From Mastigias papua (taxonomy: Eukaryota; Cnidaria; Scyphozoa; Rhizostomeae; Mastigiidae), in the NCBI GenBank assembly GCA_964019165.1, contig OZ025272.1, forward strand, positions 9,573,993-9,637,992: a stretch of 64,000 nt of DNA. The letters run 5' to 3'. The translations under genes and the position numbers were made by a program. Numbering within the stretch: the first letter of the stretch is position 1; each line of letters starts with the position of its first letter. This document shows, one piece after another, positions 18,086 through 34,749 of the stretch. The notes under the pieces were generated by a model. The model made no database searches, was not told where the DNA came from, and saw only the letters and a program-made list of their open reading frames with translations.

Positions 18086-19139
18086 GAAAGGCCCTTTTTC
18101 ACTATAGAGATATGGAAAATAGCAGATGAGATTATTGATACTGCGTGTGAGAAAGTCCACTTAACCTTTAAGCTATTCTAAATCGAACGATACATTTCAT
18201 AGAGATTTCGAAAGTTGACAATAGTGATGAGAGTCCTAATGACACGCTATCAAGCCTCTCGCCTAACAATATTACCCTTACTATAAACTTTATATGACAT
18301 TTTTGGACCAATCTATGGTACCACTTAGTCAGAATAGTGGGGAAATGTACTGCACCATACACTCTTGTGGCTCCGCCATTGGTTGCAACGGGTTGTTGCA
18401 GTAGCATATCTTGATCAAAGTGAGAACATTAAAGATACAGATCAATGGATATTTATTTCTTAATGCTGAACTGTTGCTTCATAGCGATAATTTAATGGAA
18501 TGTATGAAATTTCCAAAGTATCATCTTTCTTGTCCTTTGTCCCTTTAAGGAGGCTCAGAACTTAATTAAGAATTTAGAAAAACAGGCATTTTGGTGTGAG
18601 TGCTCAGAGGATGCTAAGTGCTTTTTGAGGAAAATACGAAAAGTAATCTGATACGGGCACTCAGATGATGCTTGGCAAAATATGCACCATGGTATTGTCT
18701 GAGAAGTGAGTTCTGAACTGTTTGAATTGGTTACATACGACTGGATACCGTGTGTATGAAAAATGATAGCTAGCGGAAAAGGTTCCTTCTTCATCAGCTC
18801 ATAATCGAAAGACGAAATCTTGGAAGCTGTCAGAATGTTTTTAAGCAACTAGTGAGGTTGACAAGGCTACATTCAATAAGTGCAGCAAATAGTGCCTACA
18901 ATTTATCTGTAGCATATGACATTTATTTTTTATTTATTCATTTATTTCCAATTTATTTATAGTTGGCTAATTGCATAGCTACCGAGCTAATTCAGGCGAT
19001 AATACACGAATAGAATGAATTAAATGAATACATACATGTAAAGATACATAAAAGTGACAGTAAAAGCGGAATAAAATTGTGGATTTTTATATTGGCGATA
19101 TAACCATAAAAAGGCAATATGATGGATATACTCCTTGCA
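18086..19139. other. No gene recognised
   Basis: Only short frames. A TTTAT-rich patch lies at about 18928-18965. Confidence 0.35.
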
Positions 19140-19421
19140 AAGTCTGCAGTTGCAGTTACCATTCCAAGGTCTAATTCTTGTTTTGAATTGATGGACCGAA
19201 GTTTTATTTGTTGATTTCCTATGAAAGGGATTGCCAGACACGCTTTCCTCTAGATATAATTGTTTCAGTTCCATGATAAACAGTATATGTACCATGGAAG
19301 GTAAGGAGGTATCAGCATTTCTTAAATCATAGGTGGCGCTTCTTTGTAGGAAAATTTCTTCCATAGATCTAGGGCTTAAGTAATTAATGGTTTTACACAT
19401 CTCAATCTTTAGAACTTGCAC
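19140..19421 (-). pseudogene. LINE C-terminal region relic
   Basis: The minus strand reads CKTINYLSPRSMEEIFLQRS followed by ATYDLRNADTSLPS. This resembles the segment after the RT in CR1/L2-type LINEs (YKIINGLAP.YL...F..RS..YNLRNS...LP). Later residues do not align well. Confidence 0.45.
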
Positions 19422-22400
19422 GTGTTTTGTTCAGATGATATTTACGTCATTTTAGTGCATTGGCCTGGATACAACTTTGATGGGTATCTTTTATATTATG
19501 TTACTCTAAGCATTTACAACATTACTTGCATATCATGCATTTATTCTATGTTATGCATTTTGTAGGGGACAAATCTCGTCAAGGGCTTGGAGACCATAAT
19601 TTTATGGATCATATCACGAACGTCAACGAACATGATTATAAGGAAAGTAGTTTCTCTTCCATTCACTATCATTATTAGACAAAAACACTTTTCATGTCCG
19701 ACTATCTCAGATTTTTATAGTAACGTATCAAAACGCATTTTGTTATTACTGACTGTGATTAACTTATTTAAAGAGTAGTTAATGTAGATAGATACGACTG
19801 ATGGATATCACTTTATACGTACATAAATTCGATTGGAGCTTACTGTATTTTGAAGCTATTTGTTTGAAAATACCTAAATTTATCATAGCGATTAGAGAAG
19901 CTAGAGAGAGGCTTGCTTTGGCAGGTAAAATGAGCAAGGTGTTAAACTTCGCGTCTTACTTGGGATACTGCTCATGGCATTTCTCCTTCGTCACATGAAT
20001 GCGGGACTTAAAATTTGACTGTTGTGTTTTACGCACTTCTGGAACTTTTATTCAGTAAAACAGTTCTCTTTTCTGTCCACGATTGACTCTAGAATAGGGT
20101 TCTTTTATGAATTTTGTCCCCTTGTGTCCGGAGAGTCAGCACTTATGATTAAGCGTTGAGGCGCATTCAAATCCATATCTCACGTGTCACATTTCCCGGT
20201 ACCGTTCAAGCTTGAAAATCCATTGATTTCACAGCAGGGCAATTTAGTCTCTGTTTTTGTAGGTTCTGCTTATAGCAGTGTGCTCGGTTTGGTGCCTAAT
20301 CGTAGATATACTATGAATTGCGTTTGAGATAACTTTTCACTTAATTTCGATTTCACAAGCTATCGCAGAAAAGGACACTGCTCCAAATGGATATAAGAAA
20401 CAATGTTGAGCCTGTGGAAACGAAATTGATTTAACTAAGCGTTATACACACATGGAAAGATTGGCGTCTTCCTTAGAAAGTGAATGTCCCACATGTGTTG
20501 GTAGCTCTATTTTTGTTTGCGAAAAGATTTTTCTGACTAGAAGCAATATACAGCGTGTTTGTAGTCACTCTTAAGCGGCAGTCGTGCTAGAAAACAAAAG
20601 AAGATTACCTCAATCTGACTTCTGAACGCCATTAAACTCCGTCCAAACGCTCTCGATTTGTAACTTACAGTGCTGAACTTTTCGTATAGTGAAATTTCGA
20701 TAGCATTAGCCACCCTGTTGAGTGTTGGATAGCCATGTATAGACTTGTACAGACATCACGTGGTGAAGTTTGATCACAGTCAAAAATGTTGAGTTTGGGT
20801 AGGAGTAGTTACTATTACCATGATTTTGAGATTGAAGCTGATCGTTCGGAGGACGCAAGCGCTTTCAAGGAGTGAAATCAAGTGAAAAGTACAGAGCATC
20901 TGGCCATACTTGTTTCAAAGTGCTATACATTTGCTGCCATGCTATATTTTCAAAATTGAATCAATTCTTTGCTACACTCCAACCAAGGAATTTTTTAATA
21001 TACCAACTGCTGGGGAAAAGTTCCCAGTAGGGCCAATGCTTTCCCTGGTAGTGGCCGGTAGAATCAAAGGACTTCCCAAGTTGTTTGGGCCCACTCAGAA
21101 ACTTTTTCAGGGAGAAAGTGATACTCTTTAGGATTGTTATAGCGTCATGGGAAAAGATTGAGTGATTCTATCATTGTGAACATGAAGTGTGAGTTTGCTG
21201 TGAAATTTCTTTAGAAAATGCATGACTCCAACTGCACATATATATCATCCACAGACAGAGATAGTTGAATGTAAAGTAGATTTGTTACAGTAACAGAGAT
21301 TGCAATGCAGGGAGACACCCAACTTACTACTATCATGGGTAGATTAGTAGGATCATTTAAGCGAAAGGAAAATTTTTAGACTACTATCAACACTTGCTAT
21401 GTTTCAAAAATCTTTGTTGACAATTGTGATAGTTGTATCTTGGTATGAAAGCAATCGGATGAAAAACCATTGGAGAAAACTGTAGTCAAGTTCCAGAAAA
21501 ACTAGATCTTTATCTATGAGAGTATGAGGAAGAGATTGTGTGGATACGATAACAAGAGTCCGATGATAGAAGCATGAAAACTGAATCTGCGGTTAGTTTC
21601 TGTTACCAAGCGAAATTGGGAAGAATTGTTGAATGCAAAGTGAATACCAAGTTTCCTTCATGCAGGGTTTACTGAGAGATTTGGGAGCTCTGGGATAAAG
21701 CTGAAAAAGTTGTCAAGGTTTACGCAATCTGGAGTTGAAAGTGACAAAATTTTGTACATTTATTAATGATACCGAATTATGAATTGAATATCAAATGCTC
21801 CCTACCCATCGTGACAGACTTTCCTTGAAGTGAAATCTTGGCTTCCTGAAGATGAGGCTGTGTTAGAAGAATTTTTTTCGATTCTTTTCTCAGTTTTTGT
21901 TGTAGGCTCTGTTCCACCATGCGGTCTTATGCACCCCTGCATGTTTATCTCAGGTGCGACAGTTGATCCTCTGCTCTCATGACATCGTGTCACTGATATT
22001 CATCACAATTTTGCACTGACAAATTTCCATGCGTTACTTATCTAAACTTTCTACTTTTAGAGAAATAAACAGTAAGCCAATGAGTACAAAAGTAAACTTT
22101 TAAATGCTAATATGTCTTTGTGACGGAAAATGCTAGACAGTTTTGCCCTGAATCAGGGGTATGCGGTAAGAGGAGATGTGATGATGTGACACCCCACCCT
22201 CTTCGCAGAGACATCGGTAATCCTTTGGCTCATCAGTAATGTTTACTAAAGCAATCATGACTAGTCGGTAATTGTGGTGCTTTGTTCAAACTTCTCTGTA
22301 AATGTCTTTACTGCACCCTGCCCACTCAATAGTCCTTTAGCACGCCACTAGCCCTGATTTACGGGAAGCAACAATTTTTTAGTCAGTTTCTCATTCTGTA

Positions 22401-22460
22401 GCATTGCACTGTATGTCTGTAAGGGGACCATTTTCAGAATTTCACTCGTTGTTCTCTTTC
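19422..22460. other. No gene recognised; contains one dispersed repeat
   Basis: No exon-like or RNA feature convinced me. About 80 bp at 21018-21098 match 27056-27135 (see that entry). Confidence 0.35.
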
Positions 22461-22543
22461 TTGTATTACTGACAGCAAACAAGTCGATTCGATTGGAACA
22501 AGTGCATTTCGTTTGAAAACGTATCTCTTTGAAAGGAAAGTCA
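22461..22543 (+). pseudogene. Possible LINE C-terminal tail
   Basis: One frame reads DSKQVDSIGTSAFRLKTYLF, ending like the conserved FKxxLKTYLF tail of LINE proteins. Very short and isolated. Confidence 0.3.
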
Positions 22544-25479
22544 GAAACTCGAAAATTCAACTTACAAATTTATCTTTTTTCTTTGTGCACATTGTTCATC
22601 AGAGTCCAATTGCACCTTCAGTGCATGCACGGTCTAAAAGCAAAATATAATTTTACGCAGTTAATGGTTTTTCTTGGAGCAACTGATGAAAACATTCTGG
22701 AATATTTCAGAAGACCACTCATCTCAATATTCATATGGTGAAGTTTGACGGTAAAGCAACTAACTTCTTCCAACAAAGTATTGGACAATAAGATAACTTC
22801 AGTATGTGAACTATGCTCTTTCTGTGAATTTAGATTGGTCCCGCCACCCAATTTGAAATCGACGCGCGGGCGCTGGCTTCTCTGCAACTACTTTAATCAG
22901 TCAGGTGAAATTCTATAAAGCTAGAGTAGCTCTGTATCTTTACTTGTTGATTTTCTCTTGCACCGACATTCGTTGCCAGGTGACTTGTATCCCAGAAGGT
23001 CCATCTCCCTTCTCTCACTCCGTGTATCATCTCCTTCCAAGATCTAACCTCTAATGTTCCCTCTTCGTTTTGGTTTAATTACTTGGCCTTTTATTTTGGT
23101 AAATTTGGCATCAAGAATTTTCTTTCATTTGCCCTTGTCAGTTTCCATTAAATTTCCTGGGCTTTACTGATCGCCCATGATTGGGAATTTGAACATAATT
23201 TGATTTTGTGTTTTGCTTAAGTGTCTCTATTAATACTTTTCTAAAGAATTTCACTCATCTAGAGGTTTATACACACTTTTTTATTCGAATATAGTCTATT
23301 TAAGAATATCAAAGCTCAAAATCGCTAAAATTTAAGAACAATTTAAGATTAATGCAAGGCTGAAGTTTCATCAAGGCTTAGAATTTTTAATTTATTTGAG
23401 TTTTCTTTAGAAAACAAAGCAAGTGTGTGAGCTTCATTTATCTGGTTTTTGAGTCATTACACTATAATGCAACTCAGCAATCCTTTGGTGAATGTCATCT
23501 ACACACTTTTCATAGTAGGAATTTGTTCTAGTCGAGTATTAATGCTCAAAGTAACTAAAATTTAAGAATAATTTAGGAATATTCTTAGGCTCACAATCAG
23601 AAAAACGTAAGAGCATTGAAGCTCAGCGAAAAATTAGGTATGATTATTACAAAGTGTGCATCTTCAATCAATGCCATTATATTAGCTGGATGTCTCCTCC
23701 CCGTATATTTGCATTGCATTTTTGCAGACCGTGGTCTTGATTTAATCTTCTTTATAAGAACCAGTTAGTTTCTCCTTCAGGCTCAATTTTGAGTGCTTGT
23801 GAAAATATCTATTAAGGAAGCCACAATGTTAGTAGATTTTCATTTCTGATCTGAGGCTGTGCAGGATCTAATCGTGTTCAAATTTCTTCTGGAAAATCGA
23901 GTCTCAGTGTTCTTATGAAGTGTGCTCATATGAGAAGGAGTGTATAGCATTTTTATGACTACATGGCCATTTTTATGCTGATTGACAAAACCGTCTTTTG
24001 TAATTTAGTACTCTTTGATAACCATATCAAGAAGAGCCATGCTCGTGCACCTTCTAAAGCTACTGTTCCAACTCACGATGTATACTATTGCTATAACTTC
24101 AGTATTGCTATGAAACTAAAGAAAATTCAAAGATAGTAAGCCTCTTATTGCATCTCTAATCTTATTTTTGGCACTGAAGCACTGTTTGCTTAACGATATG
24201 TAACTACTTGTGCCAGAATTATCGAATAAGGATTCCTTGTTGTTATAAGGTTTGATAAGAGATCAGTGGCAGACACCTTGAGGGGAGCTAGGGGGCAGTC
24301 GCCTCCACAATAATTTTCTAAAGTAATGACATTGTGGACATGGTTATTTTCCACTGGGGTTTGCTCTAGGCTCCCGTGACCTGGTTGCTCCCCCCCCCCC
24401 GCCAACAAACAGCAAAGTGTCTGTCATTGTGGATATCCTCTACCAGACCAATATCTTGTTTATCAACTGCTTGCACTTTGGGAAGTTTCCCTCTTTATTG
24501 TAAGAAAATGATGTCTCGACAAATCATGACATTTTTGAAAACTGAAAAACCATGCATTGATATAGTTCCATAGATTACCATCATTTCCCATTTTAGTACT
24601 CTAGCCTATAGAGTCTGTCTGTTTTTGAATAGTGGAGATGCTTCACTAATCATCAATATCTTAATTCAATATTTCTGGCCCGATTGCAGTCATCTTAATG
24701 CCAGTTACTAAGTGCAAATTACTTTTTCTATGGTCTTTTGAATGGTAGATATGGTAAATTGTAGGGTATTGTTTTATCAGATGAAATGCCAGAATAATCT
24801 TGATAACAACAATTCACAACTGGGCGCCTGAAAGATCTCTTCTAGGCGCTTTCTCGTTCATTTGAAAGAGGCAATCATTTCATTTATCGGTTGGGTGCAT
24901 TGGTATGTTGCCAAACCAAATCAAGCGATTCATTCCTAGCTATGTGCGATCACTTTCTTGTTCGAAACCAAAGTCATAGAGTCATTGTTACTTGAATTGT
25001 CACAGTGATCATGGGCACAGCATCTCTTCTCCCAAGAGGAGAATATAACGTGAATAGATCCTTGATTATATATGCAGAGTAAGTTTCCACTGGAAACTTT
25101 CTACTCACCTCGTAAACCATATTTCATCTTGAATATTTCAGTTGAATTCCTGTGCTGCACTTGCACTGTAAAGTTTGCCAACAGTTTCTAAGTGGCTTTT
25201 TCCGAATTTTAGTGCGTTTTGTCAATCGATAATTAGCTAAGATGTTTTCAGTACTTGGCGAATAAAGAATTTCTTATACAAAAACGTGTATATTATTTAC
25301 CTTTGAAGCAAACATTAGCTCTTCGTAGAATTTGATACACCTTTAGACAAAGTCTTGCTGTGATCAAATAAAGTTGGTTAAAGATGATCATAAAAATGTT
25401 TGGTGCAATTATTGCTCTATGACGTTTACCATGAAATAGTATACATTTACTGGTATACATGCGTCCCACTTTTTAGCCT
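22544..25479. other. No gene recognised
   Basis: AT-rich, with a poly-C run at about 24389-24402. No supported gene. Confidence 0.35.
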
Positions 25480-25760
25480 TATGATGGGCGAACAGCTGAG
25501 TAGATAACGTTTTGATCTGTTGTGCTGAAAGTCGATGGTCCAATGCACATCTAGGATCAAATCTTGGATACTCGCTCACTGTCCACTCAATAACAGAGGG
25601 TATTTGGTGGCGGTGCTAGGGAGATAGAAGTGGCGAGGACAAGAACTGGCCACCCCACTCCATGACTGTCGGTTAGGGATAAGTTTCATACGCATGAACC
25701 GTACTCATGACCTTCTTTCCCCTGTTATTAAGTAGGCACGTAAGGAAGTCAGTAATTAAG
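25480..25760 (+). repeat. Possible tRNA-derived SINE
   Basis: GGGCGAACAGCTGAGTAGAT has the look of a pol III A box (cf. TRGCNNAGTGG) and AGGATCAAATCTTGG, about 60 bp on, of a B box (GGTTCAAATCC). A body follows and then A/T-rich sequence. It does not fold as a real tRNA. No second copy is in the window, so the call rests on box spacing alone. Confidence 0.3.
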
Positions 25761-26769
25761 CTTCATATAGATATAGATATATATATATATATATAATTAA
25801 TTTACAATTAGCAATTCTATACAATAAAACAAACCAATCGGTATCAAACCTCAAGACAGGATTGATTAATGGATTTCAAAACCAATTTCGCGGTGAAGCT
25901 ATAATCAGCAACAGTTTAGTCAAATAAAAACTAATTTTTTATCACTGGAGGTCACATGGTTTACAATTTGAAGAATGCTTTACTGATTTTAACTGTTCCA
26001 CTAGTTACAAGTTAGTACGGAAGTAAGCACGTAGACAAGTAAAGTAAGTAAGCTGGCAAAGGAAGCATATTGTCCTTGGGCACTCCATCCCATTGGGGGG
26101 GGGGGGGAGGTTGTTCTCTACTGACCAACTGTCAAAAGAAGTTAATCTAACTTATCTGCCTGCCACTTCAGCCATCGTGCAGTTAGCCTGTATTTTAGAA
26201 AGGCCTAATGTGCTGCTTTGAAGGAGTATCGAAATAGGATTCGAACCGTGTACACTCTTCTGCAGAACAATAGAAAAAGCACTTGTCGTATTGGAGAAAG
26301 GGGACGAAAAGCCAGTTCTAAAGTACACTTTTCACAGCTTGGAAGGCTTTTGACCACTATTGTAGACATTTTTGCACGATGTAAATGCCTTTTACGAGTT
26401 CTGATTGGCTCCTATACCTGTTCAGAGTATGATGCTCATTGGCTGTACAGTACATCCTCAATGTTCCAAAAAGCTCGGAATGGAATTTTCGGATGTTGGG
26501 ATAAGTTAAATATTTGAATAATCGAGGATGCCAATGTTTCGTGGAAAATCAATAACTAGGGGTGAATAAACCTATCCTATAGTATATTCGTTAGCGTGTC
26601 TGTGTTTATTCCAGTCGATTCCTCTTCAAATCTAGGCCATGTCAAACACGTATCACAGGCTTCCATGGCCTTTAAATGGCTGATGGGGCATACCGGAGCA
26701 TACCCCTACAATTGAATCACTGTGTATCCTCATTCAAAGGGCGTACATTTGAGATATCAATAAATTATT
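25761..26769. other. No gene recognised
   Basis: A short (TA)n at about 25768-25795 and a poly-G run at 26095-26107. A 99-codon frame at 26218-26517 has no recognisable motif and no splice context. Confidence 0.35.
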
Positions 26770-27047
26770 CGGAGAATCGAGGTTCGGATAGTCGAAGTTC
26801 GGATAATCGAGGTTCGGATAATCGAGGTTCGGATCTTTGCTATTGACATGAGGATCACTATTCGACTTACATTGTGCCTTTCTGAAACCGAGTTTCGAAA
26901 ACGCCCCGACTTACACGTAAATGTGACTTGTAGATCCGACTTACACGTAGAAAAAGTACAGCATTTACAGCAAACGGACCGGGACCCCACATGTTTGTCG
27001 AAATATCCGACTTATGCGAATCCGACTTACGTGAGTTTGACTGTAAC
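26770..27047 (-). mobile_element. Pogo/Tigger-like non-autonomous element
   Basis: The right end reads GTGAGTTTGACTGTA, so on the minus strand it begins TACAGTCAAACTCAC, the CAGTCAAACT-type terminus of pogo/Tigger elements. The left end holds four tandem 15-bp units (GGATAATCGAGGTTC), whose complement ACCTCGATTATCC also matches Tigger-like termini. Between are several TCCGACTTACACGTA-type units. No transposase remains. Confidence 0.5.
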
Positions 27048-27055
27048 TACTAGGG

Positions 27056-27135
27056 AAAGGTCACCCAGTAGGTCTATTTCTTTCCCCAATAGTGATCGGT
27101 AAAATCAAGGAGCTTTCCCAGTTGTTTGGGCCTAC
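27056..27135 (+). repeat. Dispersed repeat, second copy
   Basis: GTCACCCAGTAGGTCTATTT...CGGTAAAATCAAGGAGCTTT and CCCAGTTGTTTGGGCCTACT match 21018-21098 in the same orientation with scattered changes. Nature unknown. Confidence 0.5.
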
Positions 27136-27384
27136 TAAAGCCTAGAGTACATTACATGCGATATATGCGATGGGATGGAAATTCTTGCGTCTGCAAATTA
27201 TGCAGAATCTTTGTCAAAAATTTAAGGTTTTTATAGTTATCTTTTATTCCTTATTTTTCAAAATTTTAAATAAGGTTGGGTTTTGTTGGCGTTAATAAGC
27301 TTTTAGCTATAATTGTATGCTGTCAACTGTAAAAAAAATTGTTAATAATAGTAATAATGATAATGCAATTTTTGTCATGAAGAA

Positions 27385-27590
27385 ATCGTGCCGTGTGCGG
27401 TCAAAAAAGACCAAAGACTTTTGTTGTCAAAGACAGATTCTGAAATCTAACATGTTCGATATTTTTTCCGTCTTTGACTGTCAAAGACAAATATCGGGCT
27501 ATATGTGGGAACCAAAGATGATTTCCAAGGACAAAAATCGTACGTGTCTCCGATAAAAATCTGCAGTGTGCGCGCTAAGCTTAAATACTT
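27385..27590 (+). mobile_element. Fold-back MITE family B, plus copy
   Basis: CGTGCCGTGTGCGGTCAAAA...TTGTTGTCAAAGACAGATT...GTCTTTGACTGTCAAAGACA...ATCGTACGTGTCTCCGATAA, ending ATCTGCAGTGTGCGCGCTAA then GCTT. It aligns with the inverted copy at 11160-11390 and with the partial copy at 10241. No ORF. Confidence 0.6.
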
Positions 27591-28267
27591 GTCAAGAAGA
27601 GAATGATTCTAGCATCTTGTAGAAAGATAGTGCGATTTTAACAATGTGCACGTGGAATGGGTGTTGCCTAATTTCTACCAAGGTATCTAGCTGATGTAAT
27701 CAAAAAGTTTGTCTCAATCGTCATGGGCCTTTTGAAAAATTTCCCTGCTAGCGGGAAGGTCTGTAAATATTGCTATGAGTAGGATCATTTTAAATCTCAA
27801 AATTATGGAGAATGGATCTATGTCTTGCAGGCCAAGTGAAATGAGCTGGGTTTGTTATTCTTGATTTCGGCTCTCAGAACTGTGCAAACCAGCGGTCAGC
27901 TCGTCTTGTTTGACCGTGATCAAAGCTATAAATGACAATACAGGGTGGCTAAACTCTATCGTCATTTCATTATACGTTTTTCAGAAGGACCCACTTTAGA
28001 AGGCACCTACATGAAGACAGAGCCCCCTCGCAGTGGCCTCATGTTTCTCTTGCGCGCTGGGTATCTGAGATCTCTCAGGTGCCCTTCGTGCAGAAAGCTA
28101 AGGAGCCATTACTACTACTGACAAAATCCTTAAGGACCTTTTCAATCTAGGATATTTTTTATCACTGCAAGCGCAAAGTATCGCGAATTAGGAAGGAAAA
28201 TTCGCGTACATGGCTTGTAATGCTTGTAACACGTGGTCTATAGGCAAGTTTTCTCTGAGACATACAA
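27591..28267. other. No gene recognised
   Basis: No supported feature. Confidence 0.35.
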
Positions 28268-28355
28268 GCAACTAAGCAATTTTAAAGTATAAAGAAAATT
28301 CAGGAAGTAAAATTACTCAATTTCAATCGTTTCGTCGGCACAAATCTTCATCAGT
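28268..28355 (-). repeat. PLE-end module with altered core
   Basis: CAACTAAGCAATTTTAAAGT...AATTTCAATCGTTTCGTCGG...TCTTCATCAG. The minus-strand core (28329-28354) has CTGATGA and GAAAC but a longer, poorly pairing insert between them. It abuts (TA)n. Confidence 0.5.
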
Positions 28356-30310
<1,955 letters not shown>

Positions 30311-30324
30311 TATATATTTGTATA

Positions 30325-31232
<908 letters not shown>

Positions 31233-34130
31233 TTTATGTTTTTTTACAAACCTCTTTGGAATTTATATATACATATATATATACAAACCTCTTTGGATAC
31301 ACGTAATTCATAAAAACCATGCTTATACGATATTTACCGTTCTCATTTTCATTTTCAGATCTCAGTTTCCTAAGCCTTGAGTTCCCGTACTAATGGGGTA
31401 TGCTTTGGATTGGCTTTGTTGAAAATACACCGATTGGGTAGTAAAGAATGGCAAGAAATTTAGGAAGAATCAGATAGCATAACTTCCATGCGACTATGAC
31501 ATAAAATAGCACAAACTATGGCACAAAGATGGCATAAACTCGTAAAAGAATCCAAGAATATTGGCTGGGAGGACTGATGTCTAGAAACCCTTCTCTTTCG
31601 ATTGTTCCCTCGAATATGGATACTTCAGTGTTGTATATTTGCTCCTCCGTAATTCTCTTGCATAGCAGTGGTCATCCGGGACTTTTTCAGAATGAAAAGC
31701 TCTCAAGCAAACGTTGCTGCTCGTCCAAAATGGAGAACTTTTCGCAGCTTTGTTTGTGTTGCTTTGAAATAAACGAGGAACTCGTAGGGCAAAGTAATTA
31801 ATTTTGAGTCGGATATCATGTTTATCAACTTAATCTGGTATGTATCTTTTCTTTTTAGATTTATTAATAATATATGTGTAATTTATGACGCATTGTTTAG
31901 AGGTAAAGTCCTAAATGCTCATAACCATTGGTGAATGTGGAGCGGCTCGATGTCTGTTCCTGTATGTATTCAGTATCTCAACATGTGATACTACGGAACA
32001 AATCGATTCAAGCCCATTTTAGCGCCGCATCATCTCAGATGGTTTGGTACTCATACAAATTTCACTATTATTCCTTCATAGATGCCTGTGACGCAATGAT
32101 GACTTGTTCAACTTCAACAGAAACTAAACAGAAGAGTATGCTATATCTTAGGAGGTAGGCAACATTTAGCTCCCCGCTAAGGCTTAGCTTAGTAGCAGCG
32201 AACGAGTCATGCTCGGAGCACGCATCCTAGACCCAAAACATGAACGCACTTAATATCAGACAAAAGGCAGCAGATTGTTATGTATTTGTTGAAACCATTT
32301 GACGTACTTTCCAGATACAAAACTCCGAAAATTAGGCCAAATACAACAGACTTCCTGGAACACACCAATATCACTCTGAAGTGCTGATATATTTTAGTTT
32401 TGTGTGTGTTGTAGATCACTTGCATGGAAGTAAAGTAGACGGACATGTAAAGGTGTTAATAAAAAAGCCATGAACAGTTTAGTTCTTGACTTTTAGTAGT
32501 CCCCAAATTTCAGGTTGATGTTTGCTGCCTTTACGCCTGCTTGGGTAGGACCAAAACAATACGGAGTAAGCTTGTGTAACATTCATTGCAGGATTGGCAG
32601 CGAAGCAATACATTGGAATATGACTCTTAGCCAGTTCTTCTACCAAATGATTTTTGATTTTGAAAGTTTGGGAAGTGACTTGTTAATAGACATTTGTCAT
32701 ACCGACTCGTTGTTAGAGCTAGAGTTAGCCAGCAACTGGTAATCTGTCAACACCTAGCATCCAACCAATTTGCGTGCACCAAATTTGTGGAGAATTAGAT
32801 CGAAAAACCCGAGAATACCTCCACATTAATTGCATATGCTGCTGAGATCTAAATTTTCTTTGTAACGACGAACTTTACTGTCAAGCTCAATTCTGTGTTG
32901 TAGAATGTAGCTGAACCGTATGTGTACAATATTCTACAAAAGTGGTATATCTTTATGTTGATTTTTGTGAAAAGTTGCAAATATTGAATGTTTCACTGTT
33001 TAGCAAGTTATTTGCTTCAGGTGTTAGCGAACACAATACATAATCACATTAGTCCGCTGACAGACAATTTCGTTTTTCAGCGACCAGCGCCATTTTTGGC
33101 GTTGTTTGGGTTGCTTTGAGTCGTAAAGTAACTTGGCTGTGATGTGGAATCAGAGTTCTTAGTAATTTTCCTATACTGATTAACTGCACAGTCTTTAACT
33201 GTTTAGTGGTAGCCCACTTCTCATGTGAAGAAAATGCGTGTTTATGTTCATTGGTAGCATAGCGGAAAATGTCGTGCGGCCTAGACTAGATATCCTTAGA
33301 AGTATAGGCCTAATCAATCGTGACAAGTTGGCGTAATATTTGCTCATCACATTCATGCTCTCCACTCTCTCAAATTGCGAAATTCTCACTCATGGTTTTA
33401 GTCTCGTTTATTTTTGTTTGTTCTTTGGTATCCTTTTTTGAAGATACCTAGCTTTGCTATCTTATTTTAAGAAAGCTTCTAAGGCGTACTAAAGTGACTT
33501 TTTGGGATCTCGCGGTAGTTTTTCAAACACTTACAGCTAGCTGTCTGAAAGGTGCTTTGTGCATTGTTTGTTTAGAAGCAGCATAAAATTAGAAGCATAT
33601 AAATAGATAGCATGTCTGCATCATTTTGCCAGTGTTTTGATTAATTCACACTTTGTGTGCTATACAGCCAAGTAAAGTGCCTTTGTTTCAAGTGGATTTG
33701 AATTTTATGTTGAAACTACTGCTTTTTAGTAATAGGCAATGATGATTTTTGCAATAAGTGTTAGAATCGGTTAATATGTAGTTTTCAGCTGGATTTTGTT
33801 CCTGGGTATTTTGAAACAGAGAATTTAGAGGCATGCTATGATTTCACTGCTTTTTTTATTGTTTTCTTGCCATTTTCCTTTTAGTGCAATGACTTGTGAG
33901 GTGGTGTTGCACAACTTAATTTTTTTTATTATAGGCCCTTATTAGAAGTTGAAATAAATATAATTCCTAACATATGAAATTGAATGCAGGTTAGTTTCAA
34001 AGAGGGATCTTAGTTATGCATGATTTTCTGACAAATTGTTCACATCTCAATCTTGAAATGTTTGCTCAAGCAATAGCAGTAGTTATAGGAGACTTGTGGC
34101 TGTAGTACCTCCTGTCTCATTGTTTGTAAG
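31233..34130. other. No gene recognised
   Basis: No supported gene. An acceptor-like CATTTTCATTTTCAG at about 31346-31360 precedes an open stretch, but with no partner exon. Confidence 0.35.
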
Positions 34131-34131
34131 G

Positions 34132-34739
<608 letters not shown>

Positions 34740-34749
34740 TGACTACTGT

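Noticed and set aside
26232..26300. GGATTCGAACC resembling the complement of a tRNA T-loop
   Set aside because: The T stem does not pair and no acceptor, D or anticodon arms can be drawn; not a tRNA.
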